NCBI GenBank assembly: GCA_964553745.1
Contig: CAZKLD010000001.1
Span: forward strand, 62,001-126,000
Length of the DNA: 64,000 nt
Source: STC-113 sp964553745
GTDB taxonomy: Bacteria; Patescibacteriota; Gracilibacteria; BD1-5; UBA2023
Reading direction: 5' to 3'
Shown: piece after piece, positions 20,397-31,266 of the stretch
Position numbering within the stretch: position 1 is the stretch's first letter
Layout of the letters: each line of letters begins with the position of its first letter
Translations under genes and position numbers: made by a program
Notes under the pieces: generated by a model
What the model saw: the letters and a program-made list of their open reading frames with translations, nothing else
Database searches by the model: none
What the model was told of the DNA's origin: nothing

Positions 20397-21677
20397 TTAT
20401 TTGAGCATCAGTTTGAAATTCTTCTTTCATTTTCTGAGTATGATGCTTCAGTTGATGAAGTCAGAATCCAAAATTTCTTTGAATCAGTCTTCAACCTTTG
20501 TTTCGTTGAAGAAGATTCATCCTCACTCAATGAGTTTTCTTCATTCTCATCTGGAGGTTGCGAGTCAAGCATTGACCAGAGCATCAAGTATCTGGATTCA
20601 AGCAGTAAATTGGGTGCTTCAAGTCTCTTTCGATAAGGCTTCGATATCTTCTTTTGTCATTGATTTGATCGTTTCGAGCTTATCGGCATTTCAGAATAGC
20701 ATCTCAGATATCATCTCAGCCTGAGATGAGGCATTTTTTCCGAAGATTATCTCAACCACGGCTTTAGCCAATTCATTCTGACCATAGCGAAGCTCTGGCT
20801 TTTCATTGTGCCTGGACATGATTGAGGATATCTCATTCAAGTCTTTCAATGTAAGTATCTTCATGTACCTCTCTATATCAGCATCAGCAACGTTCATGAA
20901 AAACTGATATACGAAATACGGGCTGTTTTTTGATGAATCTAGCCACACTGCATTTCAGGCTGATTTTCAGAATTTCTTTCAGCTTGCATCTGTAACTATT
21001 GGGATAGTCATTACGAATCACTCTTTCTCTTCAATTTTCCTGATAAGTTCGACTCCTGTCACAGCATTTCACCATTGATCCCCTCAGGCCAATTGAAGCT
21101 TAACTCATTTATCTCTGTATAATTTAACGAAATCATAACCCTGAAGCAGCATATAAGAGAATTCAGTGTATGAAATAGATTTATCCGGATCCTCGATTCT
21201 TCTCACAACAGTCTCTTTCTTGATCATGTTGTTTATGGTGATATATTTCCCGACATCCCTAAGAAAATCCAATATAGGCATATCCTTATAGAAATCATAA
21301 TTATTCACCATCTCAAAATCAAAATCGATATTGTGGTTTGCTTTTAAGTTTTCGAGAAACCTCTTAAGCTGATTATGGATCGATTTCTCATTATGGCGAA
21401 GGACTTCTTCTGTCAGAAAATTCCTTTCAGCATCTTTTCATCCTGGGTCTCAGATCATTCAAGTCGCTCATCCTACAAGGAAGTAACATTTATTCCCGAA
21501 CCTCATAAGATTCACGGCAGCCATCACGGCACACATATTTCCCAATTGCAGAGAATCGGCAGAAGGGTCGAATCATATATAGAAACTTTCTCATCATTTT
21601 GAATATAGATCAAATACATCTTCGCTTGAAAATTGATTCAATAATCATCTTGATTCTAATTCTTCTTTCAGGTTCAT
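20397..21677 (-). CDS. tyrS: Tyrosyl-tRNA synthetase
   Basis: 426 residues. Class I features: YIGFDPSADSLQLGNM, where the HIGH equivalent reads QLGN, then GGATGMIGDPGGKDAERNFL; VNNYDFYKDMPILDFLRDVG; SYTEFSYMLLQGYDF; LQLAGGDQWGN; and the KMSKS loop as KKFGKSAGNAVWLD. The C-terminal S4 domain is visible (FFNETKVEDGFKE, then ILRKGKKNFKLMLK). It charges tRNA-Tyr in the cytoplasm. Start at the ATG at 21677 (MNLKEELESRWLLNQF). No ribosome binding motif is evident. Several core glycines are TGA. Confidence 0.97.
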
Positions 21678-22416
21678 ATTTTGTTTTTATCAAATAACTG
21701 CATAATTGTATATATTTTATCCGATTTTTCAAAATTTAAAGGATTTTTCTGTATTTTTGTCATTTTTGACTAATGGTCGTTAATCATTATTGCATCCTTC
21801 ATCATAACCATAAATCATTAATGATATCAACATCATACTTTTTTATGCAAAAAAGTAGCAAAAAGCATTGGGGTCGGAAACGCTATCTTTCAGTGTTTCG
21901 CAAATACGCTGCTTTCACGGACGATTCCGCCCCCAAACCCCTCTCGGTTCGGTTCTTGGTTGTTCCATTACGCTACTCACCTCCGCTTCGCTCCGGCCCG
22001 CTAGGTATGATGATAGCGAATGTAAAATCATTTAACAAATCCCCCTCGCCTATCGGGAGAGGGGCAGGGGTGAGGGCTTCATTATTCACTGACCCGTGCG
22101 AAGCGGAAGGGCTTCATCATTCTCGCTACCAGCAGGAGCTGAGGAAGGGGTCTTAGGGGGAATGGTGTATCCAGGCATAACAGATGAGGATTGTGGGGCT
22201 TGAATGATTAATGAGATGGATCCCCGGGTCAAGCCCGAGGATGACAGATGGGGGTGATGCTTTTGCCAGCTTTTTGCTCAAAAAGCTGTGATTAATGAAT
22301 AATCATTAATTTGGATTCTTCGATTCCTCAGAATGGCAGATTAATAATTAAAGAATTTAAAAATCCCCTTTTGCAAAGGGGATTTTCTTTTGATTTTTGT
22401 GAATAAATGAATTTGC
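21678..22416. other. Intergenic region with G/C-rich repeat-like sequence
   Basis: About 740 bp with no supported gene. It is clearly richer in G+C than its surroundings. It contains a palindrome CCCCTCGCCTATCGGGAGAGGGG around 22043-22066 followed by CAGGGGTGAGGG, a motif around 22219-22247 (CCCCGGGTCAAGCCCGAGGATGAC) that is itself a partial inverted repeat, and repeated AAAAAGC / TTTTTGC stretches. Similar mosaic elements are dispersed in many bacterial genomes. The plus-strand open frame at 21773-22156 has composition unlike the coding genes and no recognisable product. Confidence 0.5.
22360..22390 (-). terminator. Terminator of the DEAD-box helicase gene
   Basis: AAAATCCCCTTT / AAAGGGGATTTT stem with T-run on both strands, 27 bp beyond the helicase stop. 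Confidence 0.85.
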
Positions 22417-23664
22417 CTATCTCCTGAATCCGCTTCTCTTCCTATCGGAGGAGAAATTAGTTCTTGGAGAAGAGAAATTCTTGTGCTGTCATTGCTGTTT
22501 CTTTGGAGCTTTCAGGCTCATATTCACTGTTGTGGCATAAGTATGGTTTTCAACTACCGGGATCGGTTTTCCTAGAAGCTTTTCGATATCTACCAAGTAC
22601 TCAACCTCATCTTGCTCACAAAATGAAATTGCGACACCATTGTTCCCCGCTCTTCATGTACGTCCGATTCTATGAACGTAGGTTTCGGATTCGTTTGGCA
22701 GGTCATAATTCACAACATGAGACAGATTATCGACATCAATTCATCTTGCAGCGATATCTGTGGCCACAAGAACCCTAGTCTGTCCTGATTTGAAATTACC
22801 AAGCGCCCTCTGGCGTGCATTCTGAGATTTGTTTCCATGGATTGCCTCTGCGGCGATTCATGCTTTTTCGAGGTCCTTTACTATCCTGTCCGCTCAATGC
22901 TTTGTCCGGCTGAATACAAGCACTGATGCAATAGTAGGACTTTTCAATAGGCTTGCGAGTAGAAGTTTCTTGTCGTTTTTCTTGACGAAATATATCGCCT
23001 GCCTTACGGTGTCTGCAGTAGACGAAATTGGAGCGACTTCGACCTTGACCGGATTAACAAGTATGGAATCAGCTAGTGAGGAAATCTCTTTTGGCATCGT
23101 AGCAGAGAAAAACAAGGTTTGTTTTTTTGCCGGAAGCTTTGTGAGGACTTTCTTGACGTCATTTATGAATCACATATTGAGCATCCTGTCAGCCTCATCA
23201 AGTATGAAGATTTCAACAGTATTCAACTTCACGAATCATTGATTCATGAGATCAAGGAGTCTTCATGGCGTTGCCACAAGTATATCTATTCATTTCTTGA
23301 GCCTCTCAACCTGTGCGTGCTGATTGACTCATCAGAAAATCACGGCATGGCGAAGTCAGAGATTCTTTCAGTATGCAGTGAAACTCTCTTCGATCTGGAT
23401 AGCGAGTTCACGGGTCGGAGTAAGTATGAGCGATTTGATTGTTCTTGGCTGATTTGAAAGCTCCCTTTCACGTGAAAGTATCTGCAGGGTCGGTATGGCA
23501 AAAGCCGCCGTCTTACCTGTTCCAGTCTGAGCCGATCCGAGCACGTCCCTTCCTTCCAAAATATGAGGAATAGCTTTTTCTTGAATTGGCGTAGGGCTTT
23601 CGTATCATTCTTTTTCGAGCGCTTTTAAAATCGGACTAATTAATTTTAGATCTGTAAATAACAT
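22417..23664 (-). CDS. DEAD-box ATP-dependent RNA helicase
   Basis: 415 residues. All motifs are in order: Q motif region YESPTPIQEKAIPHIL, motif I AQTGTGKT, Ia PTRELA, Ib TPGR, II DEADRMLNMGF, III SATMP, IV VLVFSRTKHGADR, V TDIAARGIDV and VI HRIGRTGRAG. The short C-terminal tail is basic and Ser/Arg-rich (NFSSPRTNFSSDRKRSGFRR), as in RhlE/CsdA-type helicases that unwind RNA in ribosome assembly or mRNA decay. Start at ATG 23664 (MLFTDLKLISPILKALEKEG). The upstream DNA is very AT-rich. Confidence 0.97.
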
Positions 23665-23871
23665 TGATGTTTAAGTATGAAAAAATATATTCTTTTGTTA
23701 AAGATGCTTATTATATTGAAAAATGGAGTTTTGTCGATAAAGAAAACAAATTAACATTTTCTATTTCACTATTCTGATAGATGGTTTTTAATAAGGTTTT
23801 CATAATTATAATGAGCAGAATTATTTTTTAAATAGAAAATTTGAATCAACGCTGGATTATAGATAAATCAA

Positions 23872-23899
23872 TTGACATTTGCATTCATTATCGTATAGT
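23872..23899 (+). promoter_or_regulatory. Sigma-70-like promoter of the small standard-code gene
   Basis: TTGACA at 23872-23877, 16-bp spacer, TATAGT at 23894-23899. The start codon lies 60 bp downstream, preceded by GGAGG. A near copy (TTGACATTT, 16-bp spacer, TATAAA) precedes the parvulin gene at 40.8 kb. Confidence 0.7.
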
Positions 23900-23958
23900 A
23901 TATCTAAAGGAGAAATCTATTTATAGGGCACAATCGACAAACTCAATGGAGGTGGGCA

Positions 23959-24228
23959 ATGAATAGCAAAGATTCCAAAGAAAATGAAATCGAGGAGATT
24001 TGCAAAAAGGATACTGGAAACAACATCGGCCTGAGCGTATTCTTCGGAACCTCGTCAATCGTATGTCTTTTAGGAACATTTGGGATCGAGGAATACTCTG
24101 GCTACTGGATTGTCGCATTTGCAATCATATCTGGAGCATTGGGGTGGAAACTCAGCTACAAATTCTATTTCCCCTGCATTTTTATCTCTATCTGCTATTA
24201 CATTTACCTCTACCTCGGTTTCTCCTGA
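23959..24228 (+). CDS. Small membrane protein apparently using the standard code (TGA stop)
   Basis: 89 residues, MNSKDSKENEIEEICKKD at the start, then hydrophobic segments IGLSVFFGTSSIVCLLGTFG, SGYWIVAFAIISGALGW and FPCIFISICYYIYLYLG (about three membrane helices). All nine glycines are GGN codons and there is no in-frame TGA until codon 90, which is TGA and is followed 12 bp later by a terminator hairpin. Under code 25 translation would run through that hairpin to a TAA near 24.33 kb, which is implausible. A strong GGAGG ribosome site lies just before the ATG, unlike the resident genes. It therefore looks imported from a standard-code organism, or the locus is an assembly join. Function is unknown. 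Confidence 0.65.
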   Translation: MNSKDSKENEIEEICKKDTGNNIGLSVFFGTSSIVCLLGTFGIEEYSGYWIVAFAIISGALGWKLSYKFYFPCIFISICYYIYLYLGFS

Positions 24229-24240
24229 TTGTGCTTTAAG

Positions 24241-24270
24241 ACAAAAACCCCGCCAGTTGGCGGGGTTTTG
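24241..24270 (+). terminator. Terminator of the small standard-code gene
   Basis: AAAACCCCGCC-AGTT-GGCGGGGTTTT, a perfect stem with T-run, just after the TGA at 24226. Confidence 0.93.
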
Positions 24271-24303
24271 CATTGTCTTTTAGAAAGCTTAATTTTTAGG
24301 ATG

Positions 24304-25770
24304 CTACCCTCTGATATTATCTAATTCAAGATACTCATCTATCTTGATCTGCCATACGAATTCATCAACGTGAGAAACCAGAATCATAGCTCATTTGAAT
24401 TCATCTAGCGCCTCTGCAATAACTGGAAGATGGCGGAAATTGATATGATTAGTAGGCTCATCGAGTATGAGAAGCCCTGGTCTTTGAAGGACTAGAGAAC
24501 AGAAAGCGACAAGTCATTTTTGCCCTTCTGATATATCTCAGACTCTTGATTTCATAACGTCTCAATTTATCAGGAATCCTGCAGCGCAAGATCTGAGCTG
24601 TTGTTCTGTTATTGTTGGCCAAGCTGCAGCCAGAAGCTCTTCATAGACTGTCTTATTGAAATCCAGATTTGAGAAATCCTGCCTGTAATATCCGACTTTT
24701 ATTCCTGGAGAAATCACAGATCCTACTGCCCTATTATTGGCGATACTTTCAAGAAGAGTGCTCTTACCGATTCAATTCGGACCGGAAAGCAGCAAATGTT
24801 GTCCTCTTCTAAGGCTTATGTCAACATCCTTTATCGTTGGCTCATGGTCGATTATAACGGAAACTTTATTTATCTTGATTATTTCTCCGGCAATATCCTC
24901 TTGCATCGGTATCGTGAAAGCTTTTATAGTCTTATCTTCTTTCCTTACATCAACCATCTCATCTTCCAATTCCTCCGCAGCTTCTCTCATTTTCTTTGCC
25001 ACAAGACGAAGTTTTCATCATTTATGGGCAAATATTTCAGCTTGCTCTTTCTTTGCCTGTGCTTGTTTTGCCATTTGTGCGTTTTTCATATTCTCTCTTT
25101 CGATTCTCGCTTGTATCTGGTCTACAACATTATAATAGTTACCCACATATTGCTCGACGACTTTTGTGAATACATCAAGATAGAGGACTCAGTCAGTGAA
25201 TGAGTTCAAGAATTCAGCATCATGCGAGATTACTATCACAGTTTTCTTGTAATGCTGAAGAAAATCTTCAAGATGGTAGATTCAATCCTTATCGAGATTA
25301 TTCGTAGGCTCATCGAGAAGAAGGATGTCAGGATTCTGTATGAGCGCAGCGGCTAGAAGCAATCTCGCCTGCTGTCATCCTGAGAATGACTTCACAATCC
25401 TATCAAGAGGGGCTTTCAGATTGACGGCGTCCAACACTTCTGCTATTTTCTTGTCGATATTGAAAATTGTCTTATCTGGAAAATACTTATTGAAGAACGC
25501 TGAAATAGTCAGATCTTTATCCTCTTCTTGCATGACTTGAAAAGCAGTTGCGATAGTGGCTTCCTTATCTATGTGTATATTACCTCTTTTTGGCTTGAGC
25601 GCTCAAGTTATCAGCTTGAATATAGTGGTCTTCCCTGCTCAGTTCTGTCACATTATTGTGATTTTTGAGCCTTTTCTGACGGAGAAGCTGACTTCTTCTA
25701 GAATCGGTCGTGTGAATACGAAATCAAAACATACGTCGTCAAATCTTATTACTGTTTCATTTGGTGCCAT
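24304..25770 (-). CDS. ABC-F family ATPase (translation-associated)
   Basis: 488 residues with two ATP-binding cassettes and no membrane segments. First cassette: Walker A GQNGAGKTTIFKLI, signature SFSGGQQARLLLA, Walker B ILLLDEPTNNLD. Second cassette: Walker A GPNGIGKSTLLES, signature region DISEGQKGLVAFCSLVLQ, Walker B LLILDEPTNHINF. A charged linker (RIERENMKNAQMAKQAQAKKEQ) lies between them. ABC-F proteins bind the ribosome E site and rescue or regulate translation; some give antibiotic resistance. It resembles the Uup/EttA/YdiF branch, but the subfamily is not resolved. It is followed on the same strand by no close partner; the exporter gene lies 53 bp upstream. Confidence 0.95.
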
Positions 25771-25823
25771 ATTGGAAAATTGGTTTATTAAAAAAATTAC
25801 TGGTGAATAATATGCAAAAAGCT

Positions 25824-27650
25824 CTATTTGTAAATTTTATCTTGCATCAAAAATTGATTGGATTCTAAATTTTGTCATTGTCAAGAGAGTGAATCGCTAT
25901 TCTTGTGGGATTTCTGATAGCTATCCCACATAGCTTTTATCTTTCATCATTTATTGCTCATCGCCTCATCGAAAGTTCATGATTCTATTATCTCTCATTT
26001 CTCAAAAAGATATACCTTATCGAACATAGGAAGCAGATGAAGCTTATGGATTGATGAGATTATGGATTTTCAACTATATTCCTCAAAAATATTCTCATAG
26101 ATTTCCATCTCATTTATTGTGTCTACGCTGCTTGTTGGCTCATCTAGTATTATTATGGTTCTTCATTCGGCGGAGAATAGTCATCTGGCCAATGCCAATC
26201 TCTGCTTCTCTCAGCCTGATAGGTTCACTCATTTTTCCTTGATGTTGGTATCAAGACCTTTACCAAGCCTGCTAAGGACCACATCGAAGTTTGATAATCC
26301 TATGCTCTTCATGATCGATTTTTCATCTACCTCCATTCAGAAAGTGACATTATATCTTATGGTATTTTCAAATATCTCAGGATCTTGTGGGATCAATGTT
26401 GTGATATCTGACAATATGCCAGAATCGGGATATATTTTCCCGTCGACTGAAATCTGCAGATCGGAAGTCTCATACAATCACTTCATTATCGACAGCATAG
26501 TGCTTTTTCATCCTCAGCTTTCTCATATGAATGCCACCCTTTCTCATCTTTTCAAATGGAATGACACATCTTTCAGGATTATCCTCTTGTTCTTATTATA
26601 TTTGAAATTGAGTCTTTCGATGCTGATATTCTTCCAGTCTTCGAGATTCGGGTATTCCTTCTTTGATACAAGATTTTCGAAATCCTCGAATATATATCTT
26701 GCGCTCATGAATTCAGTATTCTGCCTGACGACAGTCTCGTATTGCCATGCGAAATTATAAAATGTGCCCATGAACCTGCCGAGGAATTGGAAAATTATGA
26801 CCAGATTCCCCACAAGTATCGTACCTGTGGACCTGAAAGTATGGAAACCATAGATGAGCAGCACTGCGAACTCCAATACTCACACACACATGCTCACGGT
26901 GAACCATTTGATTTCGATAGAAATGAAATTCTTCCTGCTATCTCCGAACATGTCCATTATTTTCCTCACGAGTTCAGTCTTGGCGAAATCTTCAAGATGC
27001 AGAGTTATGACAGTCCTTATGTTTGAAATATAATCCTGCAAGAGTCCTGCTACCTTATGATCTTTTTCTATCACTTTCTCATATTGCAACACCAGCTTCT
27101 TGTCGAACTGGATGATTATCCAAACCACCAGGACAGTGCTCAACGCTAACCCAAGACTCAAATACCATGATATGACAGCGATTCAGATAAGAGATCAGAC
27201 GAATTCGATTATTGTCTGAATATACATGAAATTCTCTTCGCTGAATCCCGATAATGCCTTTGACGACTTATTTATCTTGTTTATTGTTTCTCATGAATGA
27301 TAATCCGCATGCCAACTGAAAGGCAATCTTGTAACAGTTGAAAATATATTCTCCTTGTAATTCTTTGATATGAAAAAAGAATTAGTCTTTTCTATAAGCC
27401 TTCAGCTTCAATGGAAAATCCAAAAAACAACCGGAATCAGGGAATACGCTATAAGCAGAATTACAAAATTCCTGATGAGTCCGTCTCATCATTTCTGGAT
27501 AGAATTAAGCATTTGCCCGAATATAAAGGGCTGGAGCAGCATCAGCGAATTCGAAATCGTAAAAAGGACAAGTACCAAAATATAATGCTTTTTCCTGTTT
27601 TTTGAAAATCTGTAGCTATTCACCAACAGGTTCAAGTATGGGTTTTTCAT
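25824..27650 (-). CDS. ABC exporter, MsbA/MdlB type (TMD-NBD half transporter)
   Basis: 608 residues. The first ~330 form the six-helix exporter domain (HYILVLVLFTISNSLMLLQP; NFVILLIAYSLIPVVFWIF; LGLALSTVLVVWIIIQF; and so on). The nucleotide-binding domain has Walker A GESGGGKSTMLSIM, signature NLSGGEKQRLALARGLF, Walker B TTIILDEPTSSVD and H-loop SSIHKLHLL. It probably works as a homodimer exporting lipid, drug or peptide. The TAG stop lies 53 bp before the ABC-F start, so the two may be co-transcribed. The start ATG at 27650 (MKNPYLNLLVNSYRFSKNRK) is the natural one. Confidence 0.94.
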
Positions 27651-27719
27651 TTTTTCTTAGGTTACTCGTATTATTTTACATATTTTAAGCTTTTATAGAA
27701 ATAAAAAATGAGATACGGC

Positions 27720-27749
27720 AAAAATATCCGGATAAATCCGGATATTTTT
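27720..27749 (-). terminator. Terminator downstream of the orphan 27.8-28.4 kb gene
   Basis: AAAAATATCCGGA-TAAA-TCCGGATATTTTT, perfect stem with T-run on the minus strand. Confidence 0.88.
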
Positions 27750-27765
27750 GCTGATAATGAACACT

Positions 27766-28368
27766 TTAAAAGCTCAGCGAAGATGCCAGATGCCTGAACA
27801 TTATCTCGCCCTCGAAGAAATAATGTTTATAATTCCTGAAACGTTTATCATAGATGAATTTTCATATATAATTGAAGGTGAAGCTGAATATGCCGTTGAT
27901 ATCGATATTCTTATAGGTGCAGATCCTGTTCCACAGATTAAGGTTCAGCTTACGCGAAGTATTCGCATTTTTATTCAATTCCCTGATTTCCTTCTTCTTC
28001 AATTTTGCTCAGAGTGAATTGTATTCGAAGTCATACATCTCATTCCCAGATTCATTTGAATTCGCCATATATGAATTTTTCTTCAAAATGAAAATTATAG
28101 ATTTCACAAAAAGCGTTTGCTCATGGATTGATAATTCCAGAAAATTATCCTTATATCTGGAGTTTACTATGAACTCATACTTTATAAGCTCTATCAGGAG
28201 CAATTGGTTGAATTCATATTCTGCCATCCTGTCGATTATAGATTTAATTTCGCTTTTTGAGAATTCTAATGAGAACTTTTTTTTGAATGTCTTTTCCTTC
28301 ATATCTTGAGAAGTTAATGATATCTCTCCTTTTCGATAGTATTCCCTTCTGAATCTTTCTGGCAGCAA
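27766..28368 (-). CDS. Hypothetical protein, 200 aa, non-ATG start
   Basis: The frame is open from a TAA-preceded point at 28419 to TAA 27766, but contains no ATG at its beginning; the best start is TTG at 28366-28368 (LLPERFRREYYRKGEISLTS). The protein is charged and helical (SIIDRMAEYEFNQLLLIELI, then KYEFIVNSRYKDNFLELSIH) with a basic, aromatic C-terminus. It uses few glycines. I do not recognise a family. The lack of an ATG could mean that the 5' part has been lost. A terminator follows, so it is probably transcribed on its own. Confidence 0.45.
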
Positions 28369-28419
28369 TATAAATCCTCGCCATCCGAAATAACAGATGG
28401 TGATGTGGTTAATTATATT

Positions 28420-29203
28420 TTATTTTGCATTGTCCAGATCGTGATTCAGGAAAAACGAGATTTTGGGAAAAAGATATTCCTGAAAAGATATATGCGGTTC
28501 CGAGGTTATCGGATTCGTATTTTCTCTGATCAGGAAATCTTTGCGTATCCCATAGATTCAATTCAACGTTAATGTTAATGTAAATCTGACACTTACTTTA
28601 ATCCGTGTATCCGTTTAGCTCGTAACAATGTCATTGGTATTCCATCGCCAGCCGGGAAAAAGACATTTCAAGTAAAGATAAATATACGTAGCTCCAAAAT
28701 TATTTTGAATATATATTTGTGTCTGAACTGGAATTGTTGTCTGATTCGCCTAGGATCGTATATGATTATCGTTAATGTAGCTTTAACACTTACTTTAACT
28801 TGTTTTTCAACGATTTGTTGCGCTTTCTCCCATTTATTGTATACTTTATTTATTCAAGTATTCAATTCGGAGACTTAGTTTTTGACGGAAAATTGTGTTT
28901 TTGACGGAAAATTTCTTGTATATGTTTTTGCCTGTAGTGAAGTTAAGATGAATTTCTTGTTTTAGTTAAGGCAATTCCTTATTTCAGGTAGTTGCTCTTA
29001 AATTTTTGTTCAGATCTCATCTTCTCCTCATTTACAATTCAACTTTTGTATATGTGATATATTATATACATTATTATTTCAAATGCAAAATTTATGGTAC
29101 ATTTTACACTTACTTTTTTAAAGAAATACACGATTTTGATTAATTCATTTTGAAATATGGATAATTTAATTAAAATCACATAAATAAATATAATCTCGAG
29201 AAG
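28420..29203. other. Long intergenic region with repeated ACACTTACTTTA motif
   Basis: 784 bp without a convincing gene. Three copies of ACACTTACTTT(A) occur at 28589-28600, 28786-28797 and 29106-29116, the first two preceded by GTTAATGT. Two more related copies lie in the next long gap (36798-36810 and near 36958). A short open stretch (28430-28570, FCIVQIVIQEKRDFGKK...) lacks an ATG and ends at TAA; it may be a gene remnant. Confidence 0.4.
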
Positions 29204-29944
29204 ATGCCGATAGACAAATTGATAACAGAAAGAGGCCTTGACTTAAGCGATATAGATCATGTGCTGCCGATATTAGTAATAAATATCGTTATTTTCACTA
29301 TATACAATAACAAGCTCTGTATAGTCATGGTTCCGAATAATGAATCAGGGAAATGAGATCTCATATTGCCAGGATGATTGGTTCTGAAATGATATAGCCT
29401 AAGCGAAAACCTCGATGATCTCACCATGAGGAAAATCTGAATCAAACTTTCATACAAAGAGCAATTATACACTTTTTGAAATCCGGATTCGAACAATCAG
29501 GATATACATTTCATTTCAGTTAATTATTTTACCCTGATCAATAAGAACGAATTACTGAAAGATGTCGATCTGACAAAGATAAATCTTGTTGAGTACGCCA
29601 ACATTGAAAATCTCAACATATGATTCAACCACAGGAACATCATTAATTTCGCCAAGAACAAGCTTAATTTCAGGCTGGAATACACTACTATCTGAAAGTA
29701 TATGCTACCCTCTAAATTCACTATTCCTCAGATGCAGAAAGATTATGAGATCATGTTCTGAGAAGAGTTCGACAAACGGAATTTCAGAAAAAAAGTCCAA
29801 CTCCTCAATATAGTGAAATGGACTTGAGAATATGATGAATCGAGCCCTTATAGGCCTGCGAAGCTGTATGAATTCGTAAGCAAAGATGTTGAATATCTAG
29901 ATGATGAGAGGATTAATCTTGAGCTTCATGATGAATTAACCTAA
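29204..29944 (+). CDS. NrtR-like Nudix transcriptional regulator
   Basis: 246 residues. The N-terminal half is a Nudix fold: LPILVINIVIFTIYNNKLCI, then GDLILPGGLVLKGYSLSENL and DDLTMRKIGIKLSYKEQLYT, then HFISVNYFTLI. The Nudix box has lost its catalytic glutamates (no REx2EE), as is usual in regulators. The C-terminal half LPSKFTIPQMQKDYEIMFGE and FDKRNFRKKVQLL is the winged helix of the NrtR/AraR group. NrtR repressors sense ADP-ribose to control NAD genes; other members control sugar use. Which effector applies here is unknown. The gene converges with, and overlaps by 4 bp, the methyltransferase gene downstream. Confidence 0.88.
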
Positions 29945-31122
29945 TATCCTTGGATACCGATCTGCCGTCAAGAATCCTGGGAATCAAGAAATGATAATGA
30001 AGGATCCATGTCCGATGCGGATGCGGGTCCTTTTTGATTTGACTTCCCTATCGATGGATTTGAGTTCCTTGAATTCCTCCTCCTGTCAGCTATGAAAAAT
30101 ATGGATTCCTGCAAAATGGATTCGAATTCCGACCTTCTTGTTTCATTGTCTCAGAACAAATCTTTCAATGGGGCATCTTCGGGGATTGAGCTTATTATGC
30201 TATCGATTTTCATTGCCACGTGAATCCTTTCTTGCTCTTTAAGGCTGCTCAGATATTCTCCATCGACTTTCTGGTACACCGAGATATCCTTTCATTCAAA
30301 TCCTATCATCCTGACTTCAGTGACCTCATGGGTTGGAGAAATGGGATTTTCTGGTGCGAATAGCTTTTCTGTAGATCAGGTCCATAGATTTATCTTTTTG
30401 TAGTCATCTTTTTTCAGCTTCACACAATAGAAATTATCATCGGATGCGACAATGGCTATTCATGCCTTTCGGATCTTCTCGTACATCGAATTCTTTCAGA
30501 TATTCCTATAATCTGCAACGATTATCTCTCCTCATTCTGATAATATCCTGTTTGCCTCGCTGAGTACGCGGAATGGATAGTCGGTATCGAACAGGAGGGC
30601 ATTGAGAAAGACTATATCGACAGAACCATCGCCAAGGTGGCTTGTATCAGGATATTTTGAGATGTGCCTTATGGCCTCTTCAGCTCAGACAAGATATTCC
30701 CCTCTGTTATAATAATCTTCTATAAGCATCATTACGGATTCCTTGTATTTGGCTATGGTATTGATTTTTCAGTTCATCCTTCAATAAAAATCAACCCTAT
30801 ACTTTATTTCCTCATTATTCTCTAGCGCCTTTATGAGTTTTTTCAAGGTATCTTCTATGATGGCAGAAGTTCATCTGAATCAATTGTTTCAGAGCTCATC
30901 CTGCTGCATGAAGTACATAGGATCTATGGCGCTTACGGATTTTGCATTTAGGAATCTGCTCGATAATCTGGATAATCCTGCTCAGAAATCAACAACAGTC
31001 TTAGCTTCGCATCATCTTACCAATCATGACTGATCTATCTCGAATCCGGCGAATTCAAGTATCACTTCTTCGGGAATGAATCAAATGCATTGATATTCAT
31101 GCAGATCATTAGGGATTTCCAT
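29941..31122 (-). CDS. Class I SAM-dependent methyltransferase
   Basis: 393 residues. Motif I VVDFGAGLSRLSSRFLNAKS, acidic end of strand 2 VSAIDP, then further on GDGSVDIVFLNALLFDTDYP (motif IV region) and LSEANRILSEGGEIIVADYR (motif post-IV), which is the canonical order for a small-molecule or lipid methyltransferase. The C-terminal ~120 residues are charged and end without any further domain (FFIADRRRNSRNSN, SASDMDPSLSFLDSQD). The substrate is unknown. The TAG stop at 29941-29943 overlaps the TAA of the convergent Nudix-regulator gene. Confidence 0.88.
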
Positions 31123-31230
31123 GGTGAGGGCATTAAAAAAATATTCTTTTTTTAATAGTTTCTTTTCTTTATTATAAACTAAATAATATTTTTTGCAAAA
31201 AAAGGCTTGATTCAAAAAAAATGATCAAAA

Positions 31231-31259
31231 AAATTCCTCTGTTTCCAGAGGAATTTTTT
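31231..31259 (-). terminator. Terminator of the SLH protein gene
   Basis: AATTCCTCTG-TTTC-CAGAGGAATT stem with A/T runs both sides; 8 bp beyond the SLH gene stop. Confidence 0.88.
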
Positions 31260-31266
31260 ATGATAG

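Noticed and set aside
21773..22156. 127-aa open frame in the intergenic region
   Set aside because: G/C-rich, no start signals or recognisable product; overlaps repeat-like sequence.
26119..26760. 213-aa plus-strand open frame
   Set aside because: It lies antisense within the ABC exporter gene (25824-27650), which has clear Walker and signature motifs; the frame is a shadow.
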